Part shown: in pieces, positions 20,861 to 30,793 of the stretch
Layout: every line of letters begins with the position of its first letter
Numbering within the stretch: position 1 is the stretch's first letter
DNA from: Rhodobacter sp. Har01
Lineage (GTDB): Bacteria > Pseudomonadota > Alphaproteobacteria > Rhodobacterales > Rhodobacteraceae
Reading direction: 5' to 3'
Assembly (NCBI RefSeq): GCF_020564565.1
Contig: NZ_JAJCTD010000011.1
Location: 1 to 46,893 of the forward strand
DNA length: 46,893 nucleotides
Notes under the pieces: model-generated
What the model saw: only the letters and a program-made list of their open reading frames with translations
What the model was told of the DNA's origin: nothing
Database searches by the model: none
Position numbers and translations under genes: made by a program

Positions 20861-22174
20861 ATGGCCGATCTTTTCGACAACGCCGCAGCACCCCAGCACG
20901 ACGCCCCCCGCCCGCTGGCCGACCGGCTGCGGCCGCGGTCCCTGTCCGAGGTGATCGGGCAAGAGGCCGTGCTGTCGCCCGAAGGCCCGCTGGGGGCGAT
21001 GCTGACGGCGCGGTCGCTGTCGTCGCTGATCCTCTGGGGGCCGCCCGGGGTGGGCAAGACAACCATCGCGCGGCTGCTGGCGGCCGAGACCGACCTGCAT
21101 TTCGTGCAGATCAGCGCCATCTTCACCGGCGTGCAGGACCTGAAGAAGGTGTTCGAAACCGCGAAGTTCCGCCGCCAGAACGGCCAGGGGACGTTGCTCT
21201 TCGTCGATGAAATCCACCGGTTCAACAAGGCCCAGCAGGATGGATTCCTGCCGCATATGGAGGACGGCACGATCCTCCTGGTCGGCGCCACCACCGAAAA
21301 CCCCAGCTTCGAGTTGAACGCGGCGCTCTTGTCGCGCGCGCAGGTCATCATCCTGGAACGGCTGAGTCTGGCTGACCTGGAGCGTCTGGCGCAGCGGGCC
21401 GAAAAGGACCTGAACCGCGCCCTGCCGCTCAAGGCCGAGGCGCGCGAGGCGATGCTTGAGATGTCGGATGGTGATGGCCGGGCGCTGCTGAACCTGATCG
21501 AGCAGGTGGTGGCCTGGCGGCTGGATCATCCGCTGGACCGTGATGAGCTGGCCAAGCGCCTGATGCGCCGCGCCGCCCGCTACGACAAATCGGGGGATGA
21601 GCATTACAACCTGATCTCCGCCCTGCACAAAAGCATCCGCGGCAGCGACCCCGATGCCGCTCTGTACTGGTTCGCGCGGATGCTTGAGGGCGGCGAAGAC
21701 CCGCGCTTCCTGGCCCGCCGGCTGACCCGGATGGCAGTGGAAGACATCGGCCTGGCCGACCTGCAGGCGCAGGAGGTGTGCCTGCAGGGCTGGCAGACCT
21801 ACGAACGGCTGGGCAGTCCCGAGGGCGAGTTGGCGCTGGCGCAGGCGGTGATCTACCTTGCCCTCGCGCCCAAGTCGAACGCCGGCTACATGGCCTACAA
21901 GGCCGCCCGCGCGCTGGCCCGCGACACCGGCAGCCAGATGCCGCCCCGCCACATCCTGAACGCGCCGACGCGGCTGATGAAGGACATCGGCTATGGCGCC
22001 GGCTATGCCTATGACCACGATGCCGAAGACAGCTTTTCAGGACAGGACTACTTTCCCGAAGGCATGCGCCGGCCGGTGCTGTACACGCCCCCCGAACGCG
22101 GCTTTGAACGCGAGCTGAAGAAGCGCATCGACTATTTCGCCAAGCTCCGCGGCAAGCGGCAGGGCGGTTCTTGA
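20861..22174 (+). CDS. rarA: Replication-associated recombination protein A (AAA+ ATPase)
   Basis: The product is 437 aa. Walker A is GPPGVGKTT (about 61-69), Walker B is LLFVDEIHRFNKAQQD, and the sensor-1 region is VGATTENPSFELNAALLSRA. The C-terminal MgsA tetramerisation domain has DYFPEGM. RarA/MgsA acts at stalled replication forks with SSB. The start is ATG 20861, 30 bp after the protease stop, so it is probably co-transcribed. Confidence 0.95.
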   Translation: MADLFDNAAAPQHDAPRPLADRLRPRSLSEVIGQEAVLSPEGPLGAMLTARSLSSLILWGPPGVGKTTIARLLAAETDLHFVQISAIFTGVQDLKKVFETAKFRRQNGQGTLLFVDEIHRFNKAQQDGFLPHMEDGTILLVGATTENPSFELNAALLSRAQVIILERLSLADLERLAQRAEKDLNRALPLKAEAREAMLEMSDGDGRALLNLIEQVVAWRLDHPLDRDELAKRLMRRAARYDKSGDEHYNLISALHKSIRGSDPDAALYWFARMLEGGEDPRFLARRLTRMAVEDIGLADLQAQEVCLQGWQTYERLGSPEGELALAQAVIYLALAPKSNAGYMAYKAARALARDTGSQMPPRHILNAPTRLMKDIGYGAGYAYDHDAEDSFSGQDYFPEGMRRPVLYTPPERGFERELKKRIDYFAKLRGKRQGGS

Positions 22175-22206
22175 CGCAACGCCCGATCCGGGCCTAAGGG
22201 GCGCCG

Positions 22207-23079
22207 ATGCTGGACGAACCCGACGACATCCATCCACTGTTCCACGGCGCCCCCAAGTCGACCGCGTTCCGCAAGCTGCGCAAGCGGCTGGTGCAGGCCG
22301 TGCGCGAGGCCATCGAGACCTACGGCATGGTGCGCCCCGGCGACCGCTGGCTGGTCTGCCTGTCGGGGGGCAAGGACAGCTACACCCTGCTGGCCGTGCT
22401 GACCGAGTTGAAGTGGCGCGGCCTGCTGCCGGTGGACCTGCTGGCCTGCAACCTCGATCAGGGCCAGCCCGGATTTCCCGCGACCGTCCTGCCAGAATTC
22501 CTGACCCGCATGGGCGTGCCGCACCGGATCGAATATCAGGATACCTATTCGGTGGTGACCTCGAAGATCGCGCCCGGGGGCACCATGTGTTCCTTGTGTT
22601 CCCGCCTGCGCCGCGGCAACCTGTATCGCATCGCGCGCGAGGAAGGCTGCTCGACCGTCGTGTTGGGCCACCACCGCGACGACATTCTGGAAACCTTCTT
22701 CATGAACCTGTTCCACGGCGGGCGGCTGGCCAGCATGCCGCCCAAGCTGGTGAACGAGGACGGCGATCTGTTCCTTTGCCGACCATTGGCCTTTGTCCCC
22801 GAGGCTGATTGTGACCGCTTCGCCCGCGGCATGAATTACCCGATCATCCCCTGCGACCTGTGCGGCAGCCAGGAGGGCCTGCAGCGGGCGCAGGTGAAGA
22901 AGCTGCTCGATGAGTGGGAAAGTCGCAGCCCCGGCCGCCGGCAGGTGATGTTCCGGGCGCTGATGAACGTGCGCCCCTCGCACCTGGCCGATCCCGGGAT
23001 TTTCGATTTTCTCGGCCTGGCCCTGGGTCGGCCCGGAACGGATCATGAAAATGCAAGGCAACTTCGCCTGCCGGATTAA
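22207..23079 (+). CDS. ttcA: tRNA 2-thiocytidine(32) synthetase TtcA
   Basis: The product is 290 aa. PP-loop SGGKDS at 53-58; the central CxxC (Cys128, Cys131, in GTMCSLCSRLRRG) and the later CDLCGSQ provide iron-sulfur ligands. TtcA thiolates C32 of certain tRNAs, including arginine and serine acceptors. It follows rarA by 32 bp. Confidence 0.94.
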   Translation: MLDEPDDIHPLFHGAPKSTAFRKLRKRLVQAVREAIETYGMVRPGDRWLVCLSGGKDSYTLLAVLTELKWRGLLPVDLLACNLDQGQPGFPATVLPEFLTRMGVPHRIEYQDTYSVVTSKIAPGGTMCSLCSRLRRGNLYRIAREEGCSTVVLGHHRDDILETFFMNLFHGGRLASMPPKLVNEDGDLFLCRPLAFVPEADCDRFARGMNYPIIPCDLCGSQEGLQRAQVKKLLDEWESRSPGRRQVMFRALMNVRPSHLADPGIFDFLGLALGRPGTDHENARQLRLPD

Positions 23080-23169
23080 CGAAGCCATCAACCCTTTCGG
23101 CCTTTATTCGCCCTGCGATCGTGGTCTTCGGAAGCGCGACCGACGACGGGCAGCGGAAGGAATGTGCAG

Positions 23170-24711
23170 ATGGCCTTGGCAGGGATCAACGATGCAGCGA
23201 AGCGCCTTGCCCTGCACCTGGCCTGGGTCCGCCGCCCCGAGTTCCTGATCTTTCTGCCGGCGATCACGCTCGCCGGTTTCTGGTTGGGTGGCGAACGGGT
23301 TCTGCTGGCCCTGGCGCTGGGACTGCCACTGCTTTTTGCGGCGACCAGCCCGTCGATGACCAGCGTCAAGGGCGCGCGCTGGGATGAAGAGGACGGGTCC
23401 GCCGTCGGTCGCGCGATTGCCGCGATGGACCGCATCCTTCAGCTTTCCACCGAAACCGGTCGCAACACCGCCTGCCTGGTGATCCAGTTCGACGATCTCG
23501 ATGCTCTGCTCGACCGCCACGGCCGCTCGGCCCAGGCCGAGGTGCTGGCCCGCACCTCCGACCGCATCCGCGGCGCGCTGCGCATGGGCGACCTGGTGGT
23601 CCACCTGCAGGGCGGCCCGCTCGCCGTGGTCCTTGCCCCGGTGCGCCGACTTGACCTGGAAATGCTGGTGCAGATGAGCGCCCGCCTGCAAGAGGCGATC
23701 ACCGCCCCCATTTCGCTTGGCGGAACCCAGATCTACGTGACGGTGTCGGTCGGCTTCTGCGTCGGTGGTAGGTCGCCCGAACCGACCGGACGGTCGCTGC
23801 TGGACGCCGCACAGACCGCCGCAGACGAAGCGATGCGCCACGGTCCTGGTGGTATCCGCGCCTGGTCGGCCGACATGGCACAGCACCGCGCAGCCCGCGA
23901 CGCCTTGCGCGACGATCTTGAGTCCGCGCTGGACAGCGGGCAAATCCGGCCGCACTTCCAGCCGCAGATCTCGACCGACACGGGTGAGATCTCCGGCTTC
24001 GAGGCGCTGGCGCGTTGGCACCACCCCGAGCGTGGCTGTCTGGCGCCCTCGGAATTCCTGCCCAGCGTCGAAGGCAGCGACCTGACCGAACGGCTGGGCG
24101 AAGTGATGCTGTATCACGCGCTTACCGCCCTGGTCGGCTGGGACAAGGGCGGGCTGCGCGTGCCCTCGGTCTCGGTCAACTTCTCGGCCGCAGAACTGCG
24201 CAATCCGCGCCTGCCCGAACGGATCAAATGGGAACTGGACCGCTTCGACCTCAAGCCCGACCGGTTGACCGTGGAGATCCTGGAAACCGTTGTGGCCGTG
24301 ACCGACAATGACATGATCGTGTCGAACATCGCCCAGCTTGCCGCCCTGGGTTGCGGCATCGACCTCGACGATTTCGGCACCGGCCATGCCTCGATCTCGA
24401 CCATCCGCCGCTTCACCGTCCGCCGGCTGAAGATCGACCGCAGCTTCGTCACCCGGGTCGATCAGGATCGCGAACAGCAGCGCATGATCTCGGCCATCGT
24501 CTCGCTGTCCGAACGGCTGGGACTGGAGACCCTGGCCGAGGGGGTCGAGACCGCGGGCGAACATGCGATGCTGTCGCAACTGGGCTGTGGCCACGTCCAG
24601 GGCTTCGGCCTGGCGCGACCGATGCCTCTGGAGGAAGCGACAGCCTGGATCGGCCGGCACATGAACCGGCAGGACCGCGTGCCGCGGATCGGGATGAAGA
24701 GCGGCCGCTGA
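23170..24711 (+). CDS. Membrane-anchored GGDEF-EAL protein with degenerate GGDEF
   Basis: The product is 513 aa from ATG 23170 (GGAAGGA at 23154-23160 gives 9-nt spacing; GTG 23164 would be too close). Two N-terminal membrane segments (~20-60) are followed by a GGDEF-type domain whose signature is GGPLA (148-152), lacking the catalytic acidic residues. The EAL domain then has EALARW (278-283), DDFGTG (400-405), LKIDRSFV and EGVETAGEH. It is therefore predicted to hydrolyse cyclic-di-GMP rather than make it. It is monocistronic, 90 bp after ttcA. Confidence 0.9.
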   Translation: MALAGINDAAKRLALHLAWVRRPEFLIFLPAITLAGFWLGGERVLLALALGLPLLFAATSPSMTSVKGARWDEEDGSAVGRAIAAMDRILQLSTETGRNTACLVIQFDDLDALLDRHGRSAQAEVLARTSDRIRGALRMGDLVVHLQGGPLAVVLAPVRRLDLEMLVQMSARLQEAITAPISLGGTQIYVTVSVGFCVGGRSPEPTGRSLLDAAQTAADEAMRHGPGGIRAWSADMAQHRAARDALRDDLESALDSGQIRPHFQPQISTDTGEISGFEALARWHHPERGCLAPSEFLPSVEGSDLTERLGEVMLYHALTALVGWDKGGLRVPSVSVNFSAAELRNPRLPERIKWELDRFDLKPDRLTVEILETVVAVTDNDMIVSNIAQLAALGCGIDLDDFGTGHASISTIRRFTVRRLKIDRSFVTRVDQDREQQRMISAIVSLSERLGLETLAEGVETAGEHAMLSQLGCGHVQGFGLARPMPLEEATAWIGRHMNRQDRVPRIGMKSGR

Positions 24712-24866
24712 CGTCACGCCGGGACCCTGGGCAAGGCGCGGTTTCGCCGCGCGGAAGGGCGCCTGCGACCTGTCGCCCGTGTCGATACGGCCGAAACTGC
24801 TTGACCTTTCCCGCCCCCTTCTGTTGAAGCAACGCCGATCCCCTTTTCACGTTCGGCGGTGTCCTG

Positions 24867-26879
24867 ATGGGCGACAACAACAACCGGAACCTGATCCTAG
24901 CCACGGTTCTGAGCTTCCTGGTCATCCTGGTCTGGTTCGTGCTGTTTCCGCCGCCGGAACCGCCGCCCGAAGCCCAGACCGACACCGCAGCCCTGACCGC
25001 GCCCGAGACGGCCCCGGCCCCTGCCGCGACGGCCGCCGATACCGGCGCCGCGACCGCCGTGCCGGACTCGCCCCGTCTGACCATCGACACGCCCGAACTG
25101 AAGGGCTCGATCTCGATGAAGGGCGCGCGGATCGACGACCTGTCGTTGAAAAGCTACCGCGAGACGCTGGACCCCGCCTCGCCGACCGTGCGGCTCTTGT
25201 CGCCCGTGGGCGAAGAACACCCGTTCTATGCCGTCTTCGGCTGGCTGCCCGGAACGGGCCTGGCCCAGGGCGAGGTGCCGGATGCCCGCACCGAATGGCA
25301 GATCGCCAAGGGCACCACGCTTGCCCCGGGCCAGCCGGTCACCCTGCAATGGGACAACGGCAAGGGCCTGACCTTCCTGCGTGAAATCGCTGTGGACGAG
25401 GACTATCTCTTCACCGTCTCGGATACCGTGCAGAACGGTGGCACCGCCTCGGTCGGCCTTGCGCCCTATGGCATTATCGCCCGTCACGGCCTGCCGCAGA
25501 TGCAGAACATCTTCGTCGTCCACGAAGGCGCCGTCCGCCGGACCGACGGCACGCTGGAAGAGACCAATTACGACGATGTGGTCGATCTTGACGTTGATCC
25601 GGCCGAAGGCGCCGCGGCCGAGATCGTGCAGTCGCAGGGCGACGGCTGGATCGGCTTCACCGACCACTACTGGATGGCGATTCTGGCGCCCGAACAGGGC
25701 AAGCCCTTCACCCAGGTGACCAAGCACGTCGCCGAGGGCGACATCTACCAGACCGAGGTGCGCCAGCCCGTCGTGTCGGTTGCCCCCGGCCAAAGCGTCA
25801 CCAACAGCACCCGGCTGTTCGCGGGTGCCAAGGAATGGGAACTGATCCGCACCTACGAAGACAAGGCCGGCATCCCCGGCTTCATCGATTCCATCGACTG
25901 GGGCTGGTTCTACTTCCTGACCAAGCCGATCTTCCACGTTCTGCACTGGCTGCACGGGCTGATCGGCAACATGGGCCTCGCCATCATCGCGCTGACCTTC
26001 GTGCTGAAGCTGATCGTGCTGCCTCTGGCCTACAAATCCTACGTCTCGATGGCGCGGATGAAGGAACTGCAGCCCGAGATGGAAGCGATCAAGCTGCGCG
26101 CCGGCGAGGACAAGCAGCGCATGCAGCGCGAAACCTTGCAGCTGTACAAGGAAAAGAAGGTGAACCCGGCCGCGGGCTGCCTGCCGATCCTGATCCAGAT
26201 TCCGATCTTCTTCAGCCTCTACAAGGTGATCTTCGTCACCATCGAGTTGCGCCACGCGCCGTTCTTCGGCTGGTTGAAGGACCTGTCTGCGCCTGACACG
26301 TCGTCGATCTACAACCTTTTCGGGGCGCTGCCCTGGGCCGCGCCGATGCCCGGCACGCTGATGGCGACGATCTTCATCGGCGTGCTGCCTATCCTTCTGG
26401 GCATCACCATGTGGCTGCAGCAGAAGCTGAACCCGGCGCCCAGCGACCCGGTTCAGCAGCAGGTCTTTGCCTGGATGCCCTGGATCTTCATGTTCATGTT
26501 GGGCAGCTTTGCCAGCGGTCTGGTGGTCTACTGGATCGCCAACAACATCATCACCTTCACCCAGCAATACCTGATCATGCGCAGCCACGGGCACCGGCCC
26601 GACATCTTTGGCAACATCAAGTCGGGGTTCCGCAAGAAGGATGCCGCCGCCGCGGCGGCCCTGGCGCCGGCGGGGAAACCCGCGGCCTCCGCCAGACCGG
26701 CTGCCGCGCCCAAGTCCAAGCCAGCCTTGGCGCCGGCCGCTGTGGCCGCGCCCGAGGCGGCGGCAGGGGACGCGCCGGTGCCGCAAGCCGAGCCGGTGCC
26801 GAAGCCGGTGGCCAAGGCGCCGCAGAAGGCGCGCGCGAGGGCCGCAGCCAAGCCGCCCTCGCGTGGCAAGAAGAAATGA
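24867..26879 (+). CDS. yidC: Membrane protein insertase YidC
   Basis: The product is 670 aa. TM1 is at about 8-26, the periplasmic P1 domain at ~60-330, and the 60KD_IMP core follows from ~345 (IPGFIDSIDWGWFYFLTKPIF, later NPAAGCLPILIQIPIFFSLYKVI). The C-terminal ~80 residues form an Ala/Pro/Lys/Arg-rich tail ending in SRGKKK, probably a ribosome-contacting extension. YidC inserts membrane proteins alone or with SecYEG. Its stop overlaps the MOSC gene start (ATGA). The 155-bp upstream gap shows no convincing promoter. Confidence 0.97.
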   Translation: MGDNNNRNLILATVLSFLVILVWFVLFPPPEPPPEAQTDTAALTAPETAPAPAATAADTGAATAVPDSPRLTIDTPELKGSISMKGARIDDLSLKSYRETLDPASPTVRLLSPVGEEHPFYAVFGWLPGTGLAQGEVPDARTEWQIAKGTTLAPGQPVTLQWDNGKGLTFLREIAVDEDYLFTVSDTVQNGGTASVGLAPYGIIARHGLPQMQNIFVVHEGAVRRTDGTLEETNYDDVVDLDVDPAEGAAAEIVQSQGDGWIGFTDHYWMAILAPEQGKPFTQVTKHVAEGDIYQTEVRQPVVSVAPGQSVTNSTRLFAGAKEWELIRTYEDKAGIPGFIDSIDWGWFYFLTKPIFHVLHWLHGLIGNMGLAIIALTFVLKLIVLPLAYKSYVSMARMKELQPEMEAIKLRAGEDKQRMQRETLQLYKEKKVNPAAGCLPILIQIPIFFSLYKVIFVTIELRHAPFFGWLKDLSAPDTSSIYNLFGALPWAAPMPGTLMATIFIGVLPILLGITMWLQQKLNPAPSDPVQQQVFAWMPWIFMFMLGSFASGLVVYWIANNIITFTQQYLIMRSHGHRPDIFGNIKSGFRKKDAAAAAALAPAGKPAASARPAAAPKSKPALAPAAVAAPEAAAGDAPVPQAEPVPKPVAKAPQKARARAAAKPPSRGKKK

Positions 26880-27634
26880 CCGCACAGGTCGCGCACCTGG
26901 TCCGCCACCCGATCAAGTCGGCAGGCTTTGAAACGGTAGAGCGGGCCACGCTGACGCGTGACGCGGCCTTCCCCTTCGACCGGCTCTGGGCTGTCGCCCA
27001 TGCCGCCGCGCGCCTGTCCGACCCGCTGGCCTGGGCGCCAAAGCTGAACTTCCTGCGCGGCTGGGGCTCGGCCGAACTGATGGCGGTCTCCTGCACCTCG
27101 GACCCGGAGGCGGGCGCGGTGACGCTGTCGCATCCCCGCCGCCCGACCGAGACATTCCGCCCCGACGACGCGCCCGACGCGGCCCGGCTGATCGACTGGC
27201 TCAGACCGCTGTGGTCCGACACCCGGCCTGAACCGGCCCGGGTGATCCGCGTGCCCGGCCAGGCGATGACCGATCAGGACCAGCCGCTGGTCTCGATCAA
27301 CAGCCTGTCCTCGCTGGCCGATCTGGCGGCCCGGCTGGGGCAGGATCTGTCGATCCACCGCTTCCGCGGCAACATCTGGGTCGCCGGCTGGGCCCCCTGG
27401 CAGGAGCTTGCGATGATTGGCCAGGAGATCACCCTCGGATCGGCCCGCCTGCGGGTCGAAGAGCCCGTCGGTCGCTGCCAGGCCACCGGCGCGAACCCCG
27501 AGACCGGCGCCTTCGACGCCGACATCATGGCGGCGCTGGAAGGCCACTTCGGCCACACCGATTTCGGCGTCTTCGCCCGGGTGATCGAAGGCGGCACGGT
27601 CGCCCTTGGCGATACGGTGCGCACATGGGCCTGA
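26876..27634 (+). CDS. MOSC-domain protein
   Basis: The product is 252 aa from ATG 26876, overlapping yidC by 4 bp. The MOSC N-terminal beta-barrel (HLVRHPIKSAGFE...FPFDRLWAV) is present. The catalytic-type cysteine motif lies in the C-terminal part, EEPVGRCQATGANPETG, matching the R-C-x-x-T-x-x-x-P pattern. MOSC proteins handle sulfur or molybdenum-cofactor chemistry; this one's substrate is unknown. yidC-MOSC-engB is a recurrent alphaproteobacterial order. Confidence 0.88.
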   Translation: MTAQVAHLVRHPIKSAGFETVERATLTRDAAFPFDRLWAVAHAAARLSDPLAWAPKLNFLRGWGSAELMAVSCTSDPEAGAVTLSHPRRPTETFRPDDAPDAARLIDWLRPLWSDTRPEPARVIRVPGQAMTDQDQPLVSINSLSSLADLAARLGQDLSIHRFRGNIWVAGWAPWQELAMIGQEITLGSARLRVEEPVGRCQATGANPETGAFDADIMAALEGHFGHTDFGVFARVIEGGTVALGDTVRTWA

Positions 27635-28275
27635 CCTTCACCCTGGCTCCCGAACCCGAGGATGACGCCCGCGAAGACGGGCGCCTGCTGTTCGCCGGCC
27701 CGGTCGAGTTCGTCAAGGGCGTGGTCGCGATGTCGGGCTTGCCACCAGCCGACCGGCTGGAATTCTGCTTTGCGGGCCGCTCGAACGTGGGCAAGTCCAG
27801 TCTGATCAACGCGCTGACCGGCCGCAAGAACCTGGCCCGGGCCTCGAACACCCCGGGGCGGACGCAAGAGATCAACTTCTTTGCCTTGGGCGAAGCCCGT
27901 TACATGGTCGACCTGCCCGGCTATGGCTATGCCGAGGCACCGGTGGCCATCGTCGCCAAGTGGCAGGCGCTGCTGAAGCAGTACCTTCAGGGCCGCCAGA
28001 CCCTGCGCCGGGCCTTCGTGCTGATCGACACCCGGCACGGCGTCAAGGAAGTGGACGAAGAGATTCTTGCGCTTCTCGACCGGTCCGCGGTGACCTTTCA
28101 GGTGGTGATGACAAAGGCCGACAAGGTGAACCGCGCCACGCGCGAGGCCAACATCGCCCAGGTGATGGCGGCGCTGCAGAAGCACCCTGCCGCCTACCCC
28201 GAGATCGTCGTCACCAGCAGCGAGAAGGGCGAGGGGATCGAGGCCCTGCGCGCCCTGATCGCCACGCTGGAGTAA
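27625..28275 (+). CDS. engB: Ribosome-biogenesis GTPase EngB/YsxC
   Basis: The product is 216 aa. G1 GRSNVGKS (51-58), G3 DLPGYGYAEAP and G4 TKADK are intact. YsxC/EngB takes part in late 50S assembly. It overlaps the MOSC gene by 10 bp. The downstream MFS gene starts 60 bp after. Confidence 0.96.
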   Translation: MGLTFTLAPEPEDDAREDGRLLFAGPVEFVKGVVAMSGLPPADRLEFCFAGRSNVGKSSLINALTGRKNLARASNTPGRTQEINFFALGEARYMVDLPGYGYAEAPVAIVAKWQALLKQYLQGRQTLRRAFVLIDTRHGVKEVDEEILALLDRSAVTFQVVMTKADKVNRATREANIAQVMAALQKHPAAYPEIVVTSSEKGEGIEALRALIATLE

Positions 28276-28334
28276 CTGCGCAGGCTGGAAAGCCGGCGCA
28301 GGCTGCGTCACAAAGGGGGCCGGAAGGTTCTCGC

Positions 28335-29951
28335 ATGACTGACGCCCGTTCGCCGCTGGCCCCTCTGTCCCACCCGAATTTCCGTCTGATCTGGACGGCG
28401 ACGCTGGTGTCGAACCTTGGCTCGCTGGTGCAGGGTGTGGGGGCGGCCTGGCAGATGGCCGAACTGACCTCGTCCGAGCGGATGGTGGCGCTGGTGCAGG
28501 CCTCGACCACGCTGCCGATCCTGGTGCTGGCGGTGGCGGCGGGGGCTGTGGCCGACAACTTCGACCGCCGCCGGGTGATGCTGGCCGCGCAAGGCTTCAT
28601 GGCCGTGGTGTCGGCCCTGCTGGCGCTGGCGGCCTGGGCCGAAGTGCTGGGGCCCTGGCGCCTGCTGGCCTTCACCTTCCTGCTGGGGCTGGGCTCGGCC
28701 CTGCACCTGCCCTCCTGGCAAGCCTCGATGCGCGATCTGGTGCCGCGCGAAGACCTGCCCGCTGCTGTCACGCTGAACTCGGTCAGCTTCAACCTGATGC
28801 GCTCGATCGGGCCGGCCCTGGGCGGGCTGATCGTTGCCTCTTACGGGCCGGCGGCGGCCTTCGGGCTGAATGCGGTCAGCTATCTGGCGGTGATCTACGC
28901 GCTGGCCCGCTGGCGCCCGCCGCAGGAAGACCGCACCCTGCCGGCCGAAAACCTGGGCAGCGCGATCCTGGCCGGGCTGCGCTATGTGACGCTGTCGCCC
29001 AACCTGGTGCTGGTGATGGGGCGCGGCTTCCTGTTCGGCTTTGGTGGCGTTGCCCTGATGGCGCTGATGCCGCTGGTGGCCCGCGACAGGTTGGGCGGAG
29101 ACGCCACCAGCTTCGGCCTGATGCTGGGCATCTTCGGCCTGGGGGCCATCGGCGGGGCCTTTCTGTCCGCGCGCATCCGGGCGGCATTCCGGCTTGAGAC
29201 CATCGTGGCCGGGTCATTTGCGGCCTTTGCGGCGGGAACCGCCGGCCTGGCGCTGGCGGGCAGCATCCTGGCCGCCGTGCCGGGCCTGATGATTGCGGGC
29301 GCCTCATGGGTGCTGGCGCTGTCGAACTTCAACGTGTCAACCCAACTGGCCACGCCGCGATGGGTGGTGGGGCGGGCGCTGGCGATCTACCAGTCATTGG
29401 CCTTTGGCGGCATGGCGCTCGGCGCCTGGGTCTGGGGCCATCTGGCCGAGGCGACGACGATCCCGACCGCGCTGTATTCCGCGGCCGCCTTCCTTGCCCT
29501 GGGCGGGGCCATCGGGTTCTTCCTGCCGATGCCGGCGCTGTCGGATGCCAACCTTGACCCGGCCAACCGCTTCAACGCCCCGGCGCTGCGGCTGGACCTC
29601 AAGGCCCGGTCGGGGCCGATCATGGTGATGGTCGACTGGGACATCCCGCCCGACAGGACCGAGCCCTTCCTGGCCCTGATGGCCGAGCGGCGCCGCTTTC
29701 GCCGCCGCGATGGCGCCCGGCAATGGGCGCTGCTGCGCGACCTTGAGAACCCCGACCTCTGGGTCGAAAGCTACCATGTGGCGACGTGGATCGAATACCT
29801 GCGCCACAACCAGCGCCGCACCGCGACCGACGCCACCAACTTCGACCGGCTGATGGAGCTGCACCGGGGGCCGGACAAGCCCCGAGTCCACCGCATGATC
29901 GAGCGCGGGACCGTGCCCGACCGCGATGACCTGCCGCTGCTGGACCCCTAG
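28335..29951 (+). CDS. MFS transporter with C-terminal ABM-like domain
   Basis: The product is 538 aa from ATG 28335. Twelve hydrophobic segments span residues ~15-410 with the MFS loop motif VADNFDRRRVM; it belongs to the MFS_3/enterobactin-exporter-like group. The last ~110 residues (VDWDIPPDRTEPFLALMAERRRFRRRDGA..., ..WIEYLRHNQRRTATD) are cytosolic and resemble a dimeric alpha-beta barrel of the antibiotic-biosynthesis-monooxygenase type, an arrangement known in this transporter group. The substrate cannot be told. The gene lies between engB and a convergent SDR gene, where argB would be expected. Confidence 0.85.
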   Translation: MTDARSPLAPLSHPNFRLIWTATLVSNLGSLVQGVGAAWQMAELTSSERMVALVQASTTLPILVLAVAAGAVADNFDRRRVMLAAQGFMAVVSALLALAAWAEVLGPWRLLAFTFLLGLGSALHLPSWQASMRDLVPREDLPAAVTLNSVSFNLMRSIGPALGGLIVASYGPAAAFGLNAVSYLAVIYALARWRPPQEDRTLPAENLGSAILAGLRYVTLSPNLVLVMGRGFLFGFGGVALMALMPLVARDRLGGDATSFGLMLGIFGLGAIGGAFLSARIRAAFRLETIVAGSFAAFAAGTAGLALAGSILAAVPGLMIAGASWVLALSNFNVSTQLATPRWVVGRALAIYQSLAFGGMALGAWVWGHLAEATTIPTALYSAAAFLALGGAIGFFLPMPALSDANLDPANRFNAPALRLDLKARSGPIMVMVDWDIPPDRTEPFLALMAERRRFRRRDGARQWALLRDLENPDLWVESYHVATWIEYLRHNQRRTATDATNFDRLMELHRGPDKPRVHRMIERGTVPDRDDLPLLDP

Positions 29952-30679
29952 ACGTGCTGGGCGCCGTTCACTTCAAGCTCGGCGCCCGAGATATAGCTGG
30001 ACTGGTCCGAGCACAGGAACCAGATCGCATCGGCCACCTCGGACGGTTGTCCCAGCCGCTGCATCGGCAGCTTCTCGACGATCTTGTCGGTGCCGGGCGA
30101 CAGGATCGCGGTGTCGATCTCGCCCGGGGCGATGGCGTTGACGCGCACGCCCAAGGGGCCGAAATCATGCGCCATTTCCCGCGTCAACGCGGCCAGCGCG
30201 GCCTTTGAAGTGGAATAGGCCGCGCCCGCGAAGGGGTGCACCCGGCTGCCGGCAATCGAGGTGACGTTGACCACCGCACCCTTGGCGGCGGACAGCTCGT
30301 TCATCAACCCGCGGGCCAGGATGATGGGCGCGAAGAAGTTGACGTGGAAGACCTGGCCCCAGGTGCGCAGGTCGGTGGTCAGGGTGTTCAGGCGCGCGCC
30401 GCCGGGGCCCTTGGGCGAGATGCCGGCGTTGTTCACCAGCGCGTGCAACTTGCCGTCTATCCGCTCGCGCACCTGCTCGATGGCGGCGATGGTGGCGTCG
30501 GGCGAGGCAAGGTCCAGCTGGACATGCGCCTCGCGGCCGCCGGGCCAGGGGCAGCGCGGGTCGAACGGATGGCGCGAGCAGGTGAGGATCTGCCAGCCCT
30601 CGCGCTCGAACCGTTTCACGGTGGCGTGGCCGATCCCGCGCGAGGCGCCGGTCAGCAGCAAGGTCTTGCGTTCACTCAT
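29948..30679 (-). CDS. Short-chain dehydrogenase/reductase
   Basis: The product is 243 aa from ATG 30679; the long frame continuing upstream over argB is not coding. The Rossmann motif TGASRGIG (10-17), NNAG (83-86) and the catalytic Ser141, Tyr155 and Lys159 (YSTSK) are present, followed by the PGEIDT loop. It uses NAD(P)(H); the substrate is unknown. It overlaps the MFS stop by 4 bp tail-to-tail and is divergent from argB. Confidence 0.93.
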   Translation of the reverse strand: MSERKTLLLTGASRGIGHATVKRFEREGWQILTCSRHPFDPRCPWPGGREAHVQLDLASPDATIAAIEQVRERIDGKLHALVNNAGISPKGPGGARLNTLTTDLRTWGQVFHVNFFAPIILARGLMNELSAAKGAVVNVTSIAGSRVHPFAGAAYSTSKAALAALTREMAHDFGPLGVRVNAIAPGEIDTAILSPGTDKIVEKLPMQRLGQPSEVADAIWFLCSDQSSYISGAELEVNGAQHV

Positions 30680-30793
30680 GTTCTGCGGCCTCCTGCGCCA
30701 CCCTCTGAAGCTAAGCTGGCAAAGGTGAAAGACAATCCCCGCTTGGCAGGCGGGGCGAAAAGTCTTATGCGGCGCCTGAACCCGGAGGCCCTG

